DNA of 64,000 bases from Pseudoalteromonas shioyasakiensis (GTDB lineage: Bacteria; Pseudomonadota; Gammaproteobacteria; Enterobacterales; Alteromonadaceae). Every line of letters begins with the position of its first letter. Position 1 is the stretch's first letter. A program made the translations under genes and the position numbers. Location: positions 310,001 to 374,000 of the forward strand of contig NZ_CP077771.1 of assembly GCF_019134595.1 (NCBI RefSeq), read 5' to 3'. Positions 18,579-28,643 of this stretch are shown piece by piece. Below the pieces are notes generated by a model. The model was not told where the DNA came from. It saw only the letters and a list, made by a program, of their open reading frames with translations, and searched no databases.

Positions 18579-21028
18579 CCTAATAGCTTATCAAACTCTT
18601 CTTTGGGCATGGGCTTATGAAAATAGTACCCTTGCCCAAGCTCGCAGCCTAAATCGATTAAACTATTCAAGTGTTGCTTTTCTTCAATACCTTCAGCCAC
18701 AATTTGCAAATTTAAGGTATGCGCTAAGCTGGTGATGGTTCTAACAATGTCCATACTTTGTGTATCACTAAGCATATCTCTCACAAAAGATTGATCTATC
18801 TTGAGTACATCGACGGGAAAGAGTTTTAAATAAGACAAGCTTGAATAACCCGTACCAAAATCATCTATAGCAATGGTTAACCCCAAGTCAGAGAGTTTAT
18901 TAAGCATGATTTTTATTTCTTCAAAATCATGCATCAATGCGCTTTCGGTTACTTCAAGTTCTAACAGTTCGCTGGTAAGCCCCGATTGTTCAATCGTATC
19001 AGCAACTAGATTACAAAAATTACCATCAGTAAATTGTTTTGCAGCAATGTTGACGGCAACCTTTATGCTATGCCCTTTGTCAGACCACTCTTTAGCCGCT
19101 TTACAACTTTGCTTAAGCACTGACTTACCCAAGGCATGAATAAGTCCGGTTTCTTCAGCAAGGGGTATAAAATCCAGTGGAGAAATAAGCTTATTGTCGT
19201 TATCTCGAAGCCTAACTAATGCTTCAACACCAATAATTTTTTGTGTCGAAAGCGCTAGTTTTGGCTGATAAAACACCTCAATTTTATCTTGCTCAATAGC
19301 ATGTCTTAAGAGCTTTTCAACGCTTTGGCGTTGCTTAAATTGATACTCTAAATCATCCGAGTAATAGCAAAACCGATTACGCCCTTGCTCTTTAGCACGA
19401 TACATAGCCGCATCAGCATGGGTCATCATTTCTTCTGCCTGTGTAGAGTCCGCAGGGTTGACACTTACACCAACACTGACCGATAAAATATGCTCTTGCC
19501 CATCAATACGAAATGGCTCATTCATGGTGTTAATAATATCGCTGGCAATGGCATCAACTACAGAGGCGCTCTTTACATCGGGTAATAAAATTACAAATTC
19601 ATCACCACCAATTCTTGCCAATGTCGTATTGAGGTCAATTAAAGACTCAAGCCGCTTTGCAACATCTTTTATGATTAAGTCACCTTGGTGATGCCCTAAA
19701 GTGTCGTTTAAGTACTTAAAGTGGTCGATATCAATCAGCATTAGCGCTACGTTCTTATTCATGCTGCTTGCGACCTTGCAAGCATGGGTGACCCTATCAT
19801 GTAATAACACCCGATTAGGCAAATCGGTTAGTAAATCATGATTTGCTAAATGGCTCATTTTCACTGCCATCGCTATCGATTCACTAACATCATGAAACAC
19901 AATAATACCGCCGATAATGTTGCCCTCAATATCTCGTATCGGTGCAGCTGAATCTTCTACCCTATATACTCGTCCATCAAGCCCGGTTAATTGACTATTT
20001 AACGCCATAGCAACTATACGCTGCTCTTTTAAAGCAACAGATATAGGATTGACGAGTGTTTTGTTAGATGTTGCATCAACGAGCTTCATTACCTCTTCAA
20101 TATGGCGCCCTTTTGCCTCTTCAACGTGCCAACCTGTTAATCGCTCAGCAATGGGGTTCATAAAGTTAATAATTGCGTTGTTGTCCGTGGCTATTACGGC
20201 ATCACCAATAGAATTAAGCATAACCCGTAAACGTTCAGACTCATTCGATAGCAGTTTTTTTGTATGGGTAATTGAGGTGATGTCCGAAAGAGTAAGAATA
20301 ACACCTACAACTTCTTGTTCTTTTATTCTTAAATTTATTTGCGCTCTAACATATTCAATCTTATTGCGAGGGCTAGGCAACTGAATATTTAAAACTTCTT
20401 GCTCTATGCCCTTAGTCAAGCAGCGATGAAAAGCCTCATACAATTCATCTGGTAATACATCTTTGGCGAAACAACCTAACATTTGCTCGCTGCTTTTTGA
20501 AAACCAATGGCTGGTTTCATCATTGCTGAAAAGGTTTTCCTCGGTATTTGACCAGTAAGATATATACACAGGTACTTGAGCAACGAGTGTCGAAATATCA
20601 TTTCTTGCAGCTAATATCTGTGCTTCTTGGTGTTTAAGCTTTAACTGGTTTTGTACTCTGAGCCGGCAGATATTCAAATCAACGGGCTTATGAATAAGAT
20701 CAATCCCGCCGCTTGCAAAACTTTGATACTCAAAAATTTGTTCATTGTGAGAAGTAACAAAAATCACATGGCTCTGTGCTGTTTTTGGGTTGTTTTTAAG
20801 CTTTTTACATACCTCAAAGCCATTCATACCAGGCATTTCGATATCTAGTAAAATAACATCGGGCTGAAAGAACGTTGCTTTTTCAATTGCTTGAGCACCA
20901 TTATCGCAACAAACTATCTCACCAAGGTCGCTAAGCGACTCTGCCATAATCATCAAACTAGTCGGCTCATCATCCACTACAAGCACTTTGTTGTGTGAAT
21001 TTTCATGATGAGAAAAAAGCATATCCAT
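18575..21028 (-). CDS. Response regulator with PAS, GGDEF and EAL domains
   Basis: A large cytosolic regulator of c-di-GMP level. In order: receiver domain (VLVVDDEP start, phosphate acceptor in ILLDIEMPGMNGFEV), two PAS domains (the second followed by GNIIGGIIVFHDVSES), a GGDEF domain with intact GGDEF and no RxxD inhibitory site, and an EAL domain with EALVRL and DDFGTGYSSLSYLK, both with the usual catalytic residues. It could therefore make or break c-di-GMP. A GTG at 21079 opens the frame, but ATGs at 21028 or 21022, next to AGAGG, are better starts. It is divergent from a REC-GGDEF gene with a hybrid kinase behind it, the likely phosphate donor. Confidence 0.9.
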   Translation of the reverse strand: MDMLFSHHENSHNKVLVVDDEPTSLMIMAESLSDLGEIVCCDNGAQAIEKATFFQPDVILLDIEMPGMNGFEVCKKLKNNPKTAQSHVIFVTSHNEQIFEYQSFASGGIDLIHKPVDLNICRLRVQNQLKLKHQEAQILAARNDISTLVAQVPVYISYWSNTEENLFSNDETSHWFSKSSEQMLGCFAKDVLPDELYEAFHRCLTKGIEQEVLNIQLPSPRNKIEYVRAQINLRIKEQEVVGVILTLSDITSITHTKKLLSNESERLRVMLNSIGDAVIATDNNAIINFMNPIAERLTGWHVEEAKGRHIEEVMKLVDATSNKTLVNPISVALKEQRIVAMALNSQLTGLDGRVYRVEDSAAPIRDIEGNIIGGIIVFHDVSESIAMAVKMSHLANHDLLTDLPNRVLLHDRVTHACKVASSMNKNVALMLIDIDHFKYLNDTLGHHQGDLIIKDVAKRLESLIDLNTTLARIGGDEFVILLPDVKSASVVDAIASDIINTMNEPFRIDGQEHILSVSVGVSVNPADSTQAEEMMTHADAAMYRAKEQGRNRFCYYSDDLEYQFKQRQSVEKLLRHAIEQDKIEVFYQPKLALSTQKIIGVEALVRLRDNDNKLISPLDFIPLAEETGLIHALGKSVLKQSCKAAKEWSDKGHSIKVAVNIAAKQFTDGNFCNLVADTIEQSGLTSELLELEVTESALMHDFEEIKIMLNKLSDLGLTIAIDDFGTGYSSLSYLKLFPVDVLKIDQSFVRDMLSDTQSMDIVRTITSLAHTLNLQIVAEGIEEKQHLNSLIDLGCELGQGYYFHKPMPKEEFDKLLG

Positions 21029-21168
21029 CGCCTCTGCAAGTAGTACATAAAAAAACTCTAGTCCTATCTCAGCAGACACGCCAACATAAAAAATGACTTT
21101 TTAATTCTTAAGTTGTAGAAAATCCCAAAATCCAGTCTATGCTTTATTCATCGCTTGGAGGGAATAGT

Positions 21169-22119
21169 TTGCAACCGGTAGCTAGTAGCAAAGATTTAAA
21201 GCTTAAAGATTCTGTTATTTTAATTGTTGATGATGAACCAATTAATACAACCGTAATAGAAAGTTTGCTCGCGCCCTTCTATAAAACTCACACCACAGAT
21301 TGCGGTGAAAACGTGCTGCACCTGTGCGAAACCGTTAAGCCAGATTTAATACTGCTTGATGTGATGCTTGGCACCATGAGCGGCCTAGATGTTTGCAAGC
21401 AATTAAAAAAACACTCCCAATACAAAGATATTCCGGTGATATTTATTACCGCCATCATGGATCAAGATGACCAAAATCGCTGTTGGCAAGCAGGCGCCGT
21501 CGATTTTGTCTCAAAACCGGTTTATGGCGTCACATTACTTAATCGCGTAAAAGCGCATTTGACCTTAAAAAAACAAGCCGATTTACTCAAAAGTCTTTGT
21601 GAGCACGACAGCCTAACAGGTTTAAACAACCGACGATTTTTACAAAATATCCTTGATCAAAACATTCGTTTAGCTGTTAGAAACGATAAAGCTCTTTCGG
21701 TTTTAATGCTCGATATTGATTACTTTAAACAGTACAACGACTCTCTTGGTCATCAACAAGGTGACGAATGCCTAAAACGCGTTGCTGATGAAATCAAAAA
21801 AAGTGTTAATCGCCCAACTGATACCACTATTCGTTATGGTGGTGAAGAATTTTTATGTGTTTTGCCAGACACAGATATTCAAGGGGCACAATTTATTGCC
21901 CATAAGCTTTTGGCAAACATCCGTGAACTAAATATTGAACACCCACATGCAACCTCTGGAGTTCTCTCCATTAGTATTGGTAGTGCAACTTTTTCTGGGC
22001 ATGAAGCCATCGACACTGACGAACTAATTCGCTGTGCCGACAAAGCGCTCTATCAAGCCAAGCATCAAGGGAGAAACCGCTGTGTTTGCATACTTACTGA
22101 ACCTAGTTTTAGCTTTTGA
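21169..22119 (+). CDS. Response regulator diguanylate cyclase (REC-GGDEF)
   Basis: A two-domain c-di-GMP synthase switched by phosphorylation, built like the output half of PleD. Counting from an ATG at 21139, the receiver covers residues 25-145 with acceptor D74 (ILLDVML) and switch lysine in SKPV. The GGDEF domain follows, with GGEEF at 234-238 and the inhibitory site RPTD at 225-228. The TTG at 21169 is the more likely start because GGAGGG stands just before it, while the ATG has no ribosome site. The hybrid kinase gene starts 52 bases downstream, so the two are probably one operon. Confidence 0.9.
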   Translation: MQPVASSKDLKLKDSVILIVDDEPINTTVIESLLAPFYKTHTTDCGENVLHLCETVKPDLILLDVMLGTMSGLDVCKQLKKHSQYKDIPVIFITAIMDQDDQNRCWQAGAVDFVSKPVYGVTLLNRVKAHLTLKKQADLLKSLCEHDSLTGLNNRRFLQNILDQNIRLAVRNDKALSVLMLDIDYFKQYNDSLGHQQGDECLKRVADEIKKSVNRPTDTTIRYGGEEFLCVLPDTDIQGAQFIAHKLLANIRELNIEHPHATSGVLSISIGSATFSGHEAIDTDELIRCADKALYQAKHQGRNRCVCILTEPSFSF

Positions 22120-22171
22120 GCTAAATCAAACCTTACTACCGACTCACGTTTTCGGTATGGAGGGCTAAACC

Positions 22172-25100
22172 ATGGATTACGAAGTATTACACCAGAAAAA
22201 AGCGACAACATCTGAAGGACGCTTTTTAATACCATTAGCAATTGCTTTTATAGCCGCAATTATGTGCTCTGCAATTTTCTTTTTCGAACTACAACTTCAT
22301 AAAAATATTAAAAACAGCGTTGCGGAAAGACTGAGAGAATCAAGCGCTACCGTAGATGTGCAAGTCCATGAAAAAATAAATAAATATAAAAACGATTTAC
22401 AGTTTTTATATTCCACTCCACCTATAGCAGGACTTGCCAGAGCTGCAGCAAATGGTGGTAACGACCCTCTTGATAACACTACCTCAGAGCAATGGAAAAA
22501 ACGTTTAGAAACGATATTCGTTGCATTTTTACAATCAAATTCTGAATTCGAGCAATTACGTATCATCAGTACACAACGAGCAGGACAAGAACTTATCAGG
22601 GTAGACAGAGCTGCCGGTGGCATAGTTGTAAAAGCAGATAATCAGTTACAGGATAAAAGTGGCCGTGATTACTACCAGCAGAGTTCGCAATTGTCACAGG
22701 GTGATATGTATTTATCAGCAATAACACTTAACCGGGAATATGGAAAGCTCGACTATCCATATAAGCCTATGCTGCGAATAGCCTTACCCATTTTTGATGA
22801 AGATATGCAGCGCTATGGGCTAATTATTGCAAACATTAATACATCTCAGTTATTTGCATCTCTTAATGCGATGGTACAAGCACCAAACTCATTGATCCTA
22901 ACAGACAGCGAAGGCTACTTTTTAGTACACCCAAATGAAGACTTTCGCTTTAGCCGTGACTTAGCACCGAACAAACGCTGGGACTCAGTGTATAAGTCTG
23001 AACCTGCCTATTTAGAAAATATACTCAGTATTAGCTCTAACTTTGCTGGTAAACAACAATACGAAGCGTTAACTAAGCGCATTCCATTTACTGGAGACTT
23101 AGAAACGGGGTTTATAGATGCCCACATTATGCTACCTCACTCTGAAATTAATGCGATGGAACGCGAGCAAAGGATCAGCACTTATGCATTTTTGTTGGGC
23201 GTATCTGCTTTTTTGGTGTTTGTACTTGGGTTTTTACATCGAAATTTAAAGCGTAACCGCGAGCTTGCCGAGGCAAGAGCGGTGTCTTCAGCCATCATCA
23301 GCGGCTCAAAAGATGCCATTATTGCGGTCAGTGATATCGGCCTAGTGTCTAGTTGGAATAAAGCGGCCACTGAATTGTTTGGTTTTCAACGGGAACAAGT
23401 TCTAGGCGCTGATATAAACAAACTGAATCTATTTTCAAATATTAACATTAAAGAGGTATGTAACGAGGTTAAAAGCCAACGAAAGCAACATGAAATTGAA
23501 GTCGACTATCAGCAATCCAATCAACAAACGACTCATTTAGCACTCGCTTTTTCAGCTATTTTTGATGAACATCATCAACACAACGGCACTGCTATCCTCA
23601 TTCGCGACACTACCGTTGAAAAGCAAGCGAGCGACAAAATTAAGCAAATAAATAACGAACTCGAAATTAAAGTAGCACAAAGAACGGCACAGCTTGAAAA
23701 AGCCAGCCAAGTTAAGAGCGCTTTTATATCAAATATCAGCCATGAAATGCGTACTCCTTTAAACGGCATTATCGGCACACTCAATTTAATTAAACGAGAG
23801 TCATTAACTAACCAACAGCAACATTATTTAGAAATGACCGAGGTAAGCGTTAATAGCTTAAATGTGCTCATTAACGACATTCTTGATTTATCAAAAATTG
23901 AGGCTGGCAAACTCGACTTGGATAAAAAAGCGTTTAACCCTATTAAGTTTTTTGAAAGCTTAAGTGGCAGTATGGCTGTTAAAGCACAAGAGAAAAACCT
24001 TGAATTTATTTTAGATATTGCCGATGTTGAGTATAGCTCGATTGTTACAGACCCTCATCGCTACTCACAAGTGATTACCAATTTAATTAATAACGCAATT
24101 AAATTTACTAAAACGGGCTTTATAAAATTTACCGCCACAAGTAAACGACTTAGCGATGATAACGTTGAGCTATGCTGCAAAATTCAAGATACCGGCATTG
24201 GTATTGCGCCTGAAAATCAAAATAAATTGTTTAGTGCTTTCACCCAAGCTGATAACAGAGTGGCTTCGCAATATGGAGGCACAGGGCTTGGTTTATCGAT
24301 ATGTAAGCAGCTAGCCAGTTTACTGAATGGACAAATTTCCTTTGAATCAACTGAGGGGAAAGGGAGTACTTTCACATTTACCATTCAGTTAGACAGCCAA
24401 AATGTAGAAAAACGCCAACCAAGTAGCCGCTTAAAAGACAACATTTTTGCAGTGTCAGTCAAACAACCAGAGCTTGAACGAAGCCTAACAAAACTAATCT
24501 CTCATTGCGGAGGGCAGCTCACGAATGTTGACCTAGAAAGCTTTGAGGTAAGCGATAACATGCCCTTTGATACGCTAATTTTAGAGCCTGGCAATCCGTT
24601 ACTCGCAAAACTTGATAGCTTTAGTGAAAATACCTATGACCATAGCCTGCCCTTTAAATTAGTGGTGCTTATAAACCCAACCGAACCACCACCGCAAGCT
24701 AAATTCTGCACCTTTATGCGCTTATCTAAACCTGTGCTTATCTCTGAGTTTTTACTTAAACTAGCTGATGAACGACTCATAAAAGAGCAGCCAGATCAAG
24801 ACACAACACCACTTCGTCGCGAGACTGATACGCAAATTCACATAGATGTTGATATTGCTGGAGCAAAAATCCTGATCGTTGATGATAACGATATAAATGC
24901 TGCAGTTGCCAAAGGCACATTAATGAGCTTGGAACTGCGCTTTGAAATGGCGTCGAATGGTCAGCAAGCCATTGAAATATTGGCCAGTGCACCTGAAGAC
25001 GACCCATTTAACTGCGTATTAATGGACTGCCAAATGCCCGTGTTAAATGGCTATGATGCAGCAGCACAAATACGCAAAGGGGCTGGTGGAGAGTACCATA

Positions 25101-25693
25101 GCGAGATCCCAATTATTGCCATGACAGCCAATGCCATGCTCGGTGAGCGTAAAAAGTGCTTAAATGCAGGTATGAGCGATTACATCACAAAACCTATCAG
25201 TGCAGATAAATTGATTACCACTACGGCGAAATGGGTTGCATCAACGTACCCTAAACATCATACAGCGCCAAAAACGATTGCTGTGCCTGAGGTAAATCAG
25301 TCGCCCGCTATACTGCAAGAAGAATTAATCGATGAAGAAAAACAGCATTGGAATCGCGAAGCAGCCCTCGGTCGTTTGATGAATAACGAGGTGCTATTAA
25401 ACAAAGTGAGTAAGATGTTTTTAGAAAGCTCACATAAAAAAATAACGCTGCTAACACAAGCAATCAAAGACAAAGACTACCATGCGATTGCTACCACCAG
25501 CCATGCGCTTAAAGGGACCTGTGGCGATGTGGGCGCAGCCAAATTGCACCAGCACTTTACTGAGCTTGAGGTGCTGGCCGCAAGTAAGGGTAATACGCTA
25601 AAAGATATTCAACTTAAGCTACTCGAAATCGAGAAAGACTATGAGGTTCTATTAGAAATTTTACAAAAGCATACCGTAGCCAGAGTCGGCTAA
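22172..25693 (+). CDS. Hybrid sensor histidine kinase with Cache, PAS, REC and HPt domains
   Basis: A 1173-residue inner-membrane kinase. A first helix (residues 20-40) and a second (336-356) enclose a periplasmic Cache-type sensor domain. A PAS domain (370-490) and coiled coil lead to HisKA with H524 (ISHEMRTPLNG). The ATPase domain has NLINNAIKFT, DTGIGI and GGTGLGLSI. A worn receiver-like region (about 755-870) lacks acidic residues. A second, intact receiver has D952 (MDCQMPVLNG), and the C-terminal HPt has H1111 (TSHALKGTCGD). GGAGGG precedes the ATG. The full relay and the neighbouring regulators suggest control of c-di-GMP. Confidence 0.93.
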   Translation: MDYEVLHQKKATTSEGRFLIPLAIAFIAAIMCSAIFFFELQLHKNIKNSVAERLRESSATVDVQVHEKINKYKNDLQFLYSTPPIAGLARAAANGGNDPLDNTTSEQWKKRLETIFVAFLQSNSEFEQLRIISTQRAGQELIRVDRAAGGIVVKADNQLQDKSGRDYYQQSSQLSQGDMYLSAITLNREYGKLDYPYKPMLRIALPIFDEDMQRYGLIIANINTSQLFASLNAMVQAPNSLILTDSEGYFLVHPNEDFRFSRDLAPNKRWDSVYKSEPAYLENILSISSNFAGKQQYEALTKRIPFTGDLETGFIDAHIMLPHSEINAMEREQRISTYAFLLGVSAFLVFVLGFLHRNLKRNRELAEARAVSSAIISGSKDAIIAVSDIGLVSSWNKAATELFGFQREQVLGADINKLNLFSNINIKEVCNEVKSQRKQHEIEVDYQQSNQQTTHLALAFSAIFDEHHQHNGTAILIRDTTVEKQASDKIKQINNELEIKVAQRTAQLEKASQVKSAFISNISHEMRTPLNGIIGTLNLIKRESLTNQQQHYLEMTEVSVNSLNVLINDILDLSKIEAGKLDLDKKAFNPIKFFESLSGSMAVKAQEKNLEFILDIADVEYSSIVTDPHRYSQVITNLINNAIKFTKTGFIKFTATSKRLSDDNVELCCKIQDTGIGIAPENQNKLFSAFTQADNRVASQYGGTGLGLSICKQLASLLNGQISFESTEGKGSTFTFTIQLDSQNVEKRQPSSRLKDNIFAVSVKQPELERSLTKLISHCGGQLTNVDLESFEVSDNMPFDTLILEPGNPLLAKLDSFSENTYDHSLPFKLVVLINPTEPPPQAKFCTFMRLSKPVLISEFLLKLADERLIKEQPDQDTTPLRRETDTQIHIDVDIAGAKILIVDDNDINAAVAKGTLMSLELRFEMASNGQQAIEILASAPEDDPFNCVLMDCQMPVLNGYDAAAQIRKGAGGEYHSEIPIIAMTANAMLGERKKCLNAGMSDYITKPISADKLITTTAKWVASTYPKHHTAPKTIAVPEVNQSPAILQEELIDEEKQHWNREAALGRLMNNEVLLNKVSKMFLESSHKKITLLTQAIKDKDYHAIATTSHALKGTCGDVGAAKLHQHFTELEVLAASKGNTLKDIQLKLLEIEKDYEVLLEILQKHTVARVG

Positions 25694-25710
25694 TTTTATT
25701 GATAGCAAAT

Positions 25711-25741
25711 AAATGGGCTTTGAAAATCAAAGCCCATTTTT
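25711..25741 (+). terminator. Intrinsic terminator of the hybrid kinase gene
   Basis: A perfect 13-bp stem, AAATGGGCTTTGA / TCAAAGCCCATTT, with a three-base loop runs into a T stretch 18 bases after the stop. Confidence 0.92.
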
Positions 25742-25820
25742 CATTAAAGCGCCGAATATTTGTCTTCTAATTTTCATAAAGTGGGAGTATGTTTATACAA
25801 ACCACTAAAGGAATGACGCT

Positions 25821-27326
25821 ATGACCGCTAAAACGCTGATTTTCAACTTTGATGGCACAGGCAGCGAGCCTCGTGATGCTGAACAATTCAGCGCTGCACA
25901 CTTCAAAGAAGACGCCAGTATTTCTAATATTCTTAAACTTCATTTGCTTTTTGGTGGCGCACTCAATAGCGAACCCGAAACACCATTTCCAACCCAACTT
26001 AGCTTTTATTATCAAGGTATAGGCACCCAAGGTAGCCGCTTTCGACGTTTATTCAATCAAGCCCTTGCGCCAAGAGGTGATGATGTTGCCAGCATTTTAA
26101 ATCGTGCTATGAGCGACTTTAAAAGCTACTACAGTGAGGGTGATAAAATACTACTAACTGGTTTTAGCCGCGGTGCTGCCCTTGCTAGGCGCTTTGCCAA
26201 ATGTTTAGAGCCACTTATTAGTGATGATGTGTATTTATGTGTATTTGATACCGTTGCATCAATAGGCTTTTCGAAAGTAACTAAAGCAACCCGCGGTGCT
26301 GAGCACGTTATTTTTGAAAACTACACGCTAGCAAGCAATATAAAAGCAGCCCTTCATTGCGTCGCACTTGATGAAAAACGCCGTGCATTTGAACCCACAC
26401 TTATTAATAGTGCGCCGCATGTGCAAGAGATCTGGTTTGCGGGCGCTCATTCAGATGTGGGGGGCGGCTATTATCGTGATGGTTTAGCCGACATTTGCCT
26501 ACGCTATGCGATTGAGTGGCTGATTGAACAAACCGTTGCACTAAACTTACTTACCAGTGCGGATATCAATTACAACACCTTACTCCCAGAAGAACACCGT
26601 AACCTCATTGCTCAAGATGATGTAACCGTTACCCCAGATCCGCTGGCACTTAGCCATCAGCAAAACTATTTTTGGTTTAACCCTTTGTTTAAACTGGTAG
26701 ACCGCGAATGCTGTGTATTGGTTGATAACGAACAAAGCACACTCGCGCCAACTATTCATTACACTGTAGCAGAGCGTATTAATCGTTTAACGAGCTACCG
26801 CCCTGAGTCGTTAAAGAGCCTCCACTACGACGTACTCTATAATGACGAAACTAGCCTAAGCTTTAAAGGCTTAAGCCCGCATATTGCGCTTGATAAACAA
26901 AATATGACGGTGCTGAGCATAGACGAAAGTAAAGATGTGTTTGTTTATGGCGCCGAAAAATACAACCACACAGGCTTAATGTTAGAGCAAGGTGGTACTT
27001 ACCGATTTACGCCTTATCCGGAGCAAACTTGGTATGACGACGGCATTAGTTGCGGCCCTGCTGGGTGGCACCGTGACAATATCCAACTAGGGGTGAAAGA
27101 AATCCCGATGGCCGTGCTTGAACCGTTTAGACGTTTACCCCATGCACAATGGTTTGCGTTGATTGGCGCAATCGATAACAACGACGATCATTTGTTTGAA
27201 ATTGCTGAAGGTGCCGATATACGCATTGCTAAATCAGGCGAATTTTGCCCTTTTGCCAATGACCTAAACCGCTTTTATGGGGCGAATGCGGGACGCATTA
27301 AACTGCGCGTAACTCGTTTAGGATAA
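25821..27326 (+). CDS. DUF2235 alpha/beta hydrolase (Tle1-like phospholipase fold)
   Basis: A 501-residue soluble protein. The N-terminal half (residues 4-290) is the DUF2235 domain: FNFDGTGSEP at the start, YYQGIGTQGS, then the nucleophile elbow GFSRGAALARRFA, FDTVASIG, and AGAHSDVGGGY near residue 215, which supplies the catalytic Asp. The family includes the type VI phospholipase effectors Tle1. No type VI gene, immunity gene or PAAR/VgrG gene is nearby, so it may be a stand-alone lipase or hydrolase. The C-terminal half is unlike anything I recognise. AAAGGA precedes the ATG. Confidence 0.82.
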   Translation: MTAKTLIFNFDGTGSEPRDAEQFSAAHFKEDASISNILKLHLLFGGALNSEPETPFPTQLSFYYQGIGTQGSRFRRLFNQALAPRGDDVASILNRAMSDFKSYYSEGDKILLTGFSRGAALARRFAKCLEPLISDDVYLCVFDTVASIGFSKVTKATRGAEHVIFENYTLASNIKAALHCVALDEKRRAFEPTLINSAPHVQEIWFAGAHSDVGGGYYRDGLADICLRYAIEWLIEQTVALNLLTSADINYNTLLPEEHRNLIAQDDVTVTPDPLALSHQQNYFWFNPLFKLVDRECCVLVDNEQSTLAPTIHYTVAERINRLTSYRPESLKSLHYDVLYNDETSLSFKGLSPHIALDKQNMTVLSIDESKDVFVYGAEKYNHTGLMLEQGGTYRFTPYPEQTWYDDGISCGPAGWHRDNIQLGVKEIPMAVLEPFRRLPHAQWFALIGAIDNNDDHLFEIAEGADIRIAKSGEFCPFANDLNRFYGANAGRIKLRVTRLG

Positions 27327-27344
27327 TTTAGTGTTTGGGATAGT

Positions 27345-28097
27345 TTATTGCTTAACATAGCGAGCGATGATCTCCGTTATCGCTTGCTTATTCGACACAA
27401 TTGCTTGGCTAATTGCAGCCCTTTCATTAGCATTCAACGTTACTTTACTCAGCATCAAATACACATCGTTATTGTTTATAATATAGGGGTGAAGGGCGAT
27501 ACCACGGTGTTGATTATTTTGAATTAAATAAAGCCCAGCTAATTCGTCATCAACAAAAAAATCAACCCGCTTAGCCGTAAGCATAGCAACGCGCTGACGT
27601 AACGAAGGGACAGTGATCAGCTGCGATTTATATTTTTCCCCAGCACTAAAACGTGTAAATTCGGGGCCATAATAACTACCACTGTTTGATAAAATAATTT
27701 GTTGTTGCTCAAGCAAACCTTGCAGATCAAGCTTTTCTAAAAATGGTTTAGGATACCAAAACAAGCGCATCACTTCATTACGGTAAGGCTCTGAAAAATT
27801 GCTAAATGCATCTCGTTCTTTGCTATAACTCGCCGCAGGCAACAGATCAACATTGCCGTGCTTTAGTTCAGCAAAGCCGCGTTTAGATGAAGGCATGATG
27901 ACGTATTTAGCGCAAAACCCAGCTTCTTTAAGCACTAAATTAACCACATCAATATCAATGCCGGTGAGCTTACCATTTTGCGTAAAAGTATAAGGTGCCC
28001 ACTGCTGACTAATCCCCACTTTTAAGGTTTTATCACAGCTAAAAGCCGAGTTACTCAATACAGCAATAACAAGTAAAAACAGCGCTTTTAACCCCAT
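27345..28097 (-). CDS. Periplasmic solute-binding protein, amino-acid type
   Basis: A 250-residue periplasmic protein with a signal peptide (ending at NSAFS). The first lobe begins KVGISQQWAPYTFTQNGKLTGIDIDVVNLVLKE in broken form, the usual start of family 3 (HisJ/GlnH) binding proteins. No permease or ATPase gene lies next to it. Such orphan proteins are common in Alteromonadales and may sense rather than transport. AAGGTGG precedes the ATG. It starts 92 bases before a repeat element. Confidence 0.82.
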   Translation of the reverse strand: MGLKALFLLVIAVLSNSAFSCDKTLKVGISQQWAPYTFTQNGKLTGIDIDVVNLVLKEAGFCAKYVIMPSSKRGFAELKHGNVDLLPAASYSKERDAFSNFSEPYRNEVMRLFWYPKPFLEKLDLQGLLEQQQIILSNSGSYYGPEFTRFSAGEKYKSQLITVPSLRQRVAMLTAKRVDFFVDDELAGLYLIQNNQHRGIALHPYIINNNDVYLMLSKVTLNANERAAISQAIVSNKQAITEIIARYVKQ

Positions 28098-28250
28098 TAA
28101 CCCACCTTAGTTTAAATACTTACAAATCATATTATTGAAGTATGGTTGATAATGTCTGAAAGACCAATGTGTGAAGTGGGAAACCATAAGTTAGCGAGTC
28201 TCAAGGGGAAAGAGTAAAGTTGCGAGGTACGAGATTCGAGGTGCGAGTCT

Positions 28251-28272
28251 GTAGCAGCGATTTTACATCGCG
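28251..28272 (+). repeat. GTAG hairpin, type A
   Basis: GTAGCA then stem GCGAT / ATCGC with loop TTTAC. Confidence 0.85.
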
Positions 28273-28310
28273 TCCTAGAACCCAGAACCTAGCGCCTTAT
28301 GTTTTCATTC

Positions 28311-28335
28311 GTAGTCGTGAAACTTGTTTCGCGCG
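28311..28335 (+). repeat. GTAG hairpin, type B variant
   Basis: GTAGTCG in place of GTAGGCG; stem of GTGAAAC with GTTTCGC, so the outermost pair is lost. Confidence 0.82.
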
Positions 28336-28387
28336 TCTGAAGATAGGAAATTTGAAAAGGTCTACATGGGTTATGTTTGATCCAATT

Positions 28388-28408
28388 CGGCACTAAAGTA
28401 CCTCCTAC
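28388..28408 (-). repeat. GTAG hairpin, type C, minus orientation
   Basis: Read on the minus strand: GTAGGA, then stem GGTACT / AGTGCC around TT. Confidence 0.82.
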
Positions 28409-28545
28409 AAGGCTTCAATCGCTGAGAAGATGACTCGACCTGACCACCCCCACTGCTCAACTGACATCTGACGTCTAACGACTAAAAGCCAGCGATTTTA
28501 CATCGCGTCCTAGAACCCAGAACCTAGCGCCTTATGTTTTCATTC

Positions 28546-28570
28546 GTAGGCGTGAAACTTGTTTCGCGCG
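28546..28570 (+). repeat. GTAG hairpin, type B
   Basis: GTAG then arms GCGTGAAAC and GTTTCGCGC with two bases between; nine pairs including one G-U. Confidence 0.85.
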
Positions 28571-28622
28571 TCTGAAGATAGGTAATTTGAAAAGGTTTAC
28601 ATGAATTATGTTTGATTCTATT

Positions 28623-28643
28623 CGGCACTAAAGTACCTCCTAC
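28623..28643 (-). repeat. GTAG hairpin, type C, minus orientation
   Basis: Same as the copy 235 bases upstream: foot GTAGGA and stem GGTACT / AGTGCC on the minus strand. Confidence 0.82.

Larger units (their letters stand above)
28254..28451 (+). repeat. Direct duplication, copy 1 (period 235 bp)
   Basis: About 198 bases from inside hairpin A to the phrase ACCACCCCCAC recur 235 bases further on with few changes. The copies are joined by heptamers CTGACAT, CTGACGT, CTAACGA, CTAAAAG. Confidence 0.88.

Noticed and set aside
25821..27326. Type VI secretion locus
   Set aside because: Only a DUF2235 gene is present, without any structural gene of the system.
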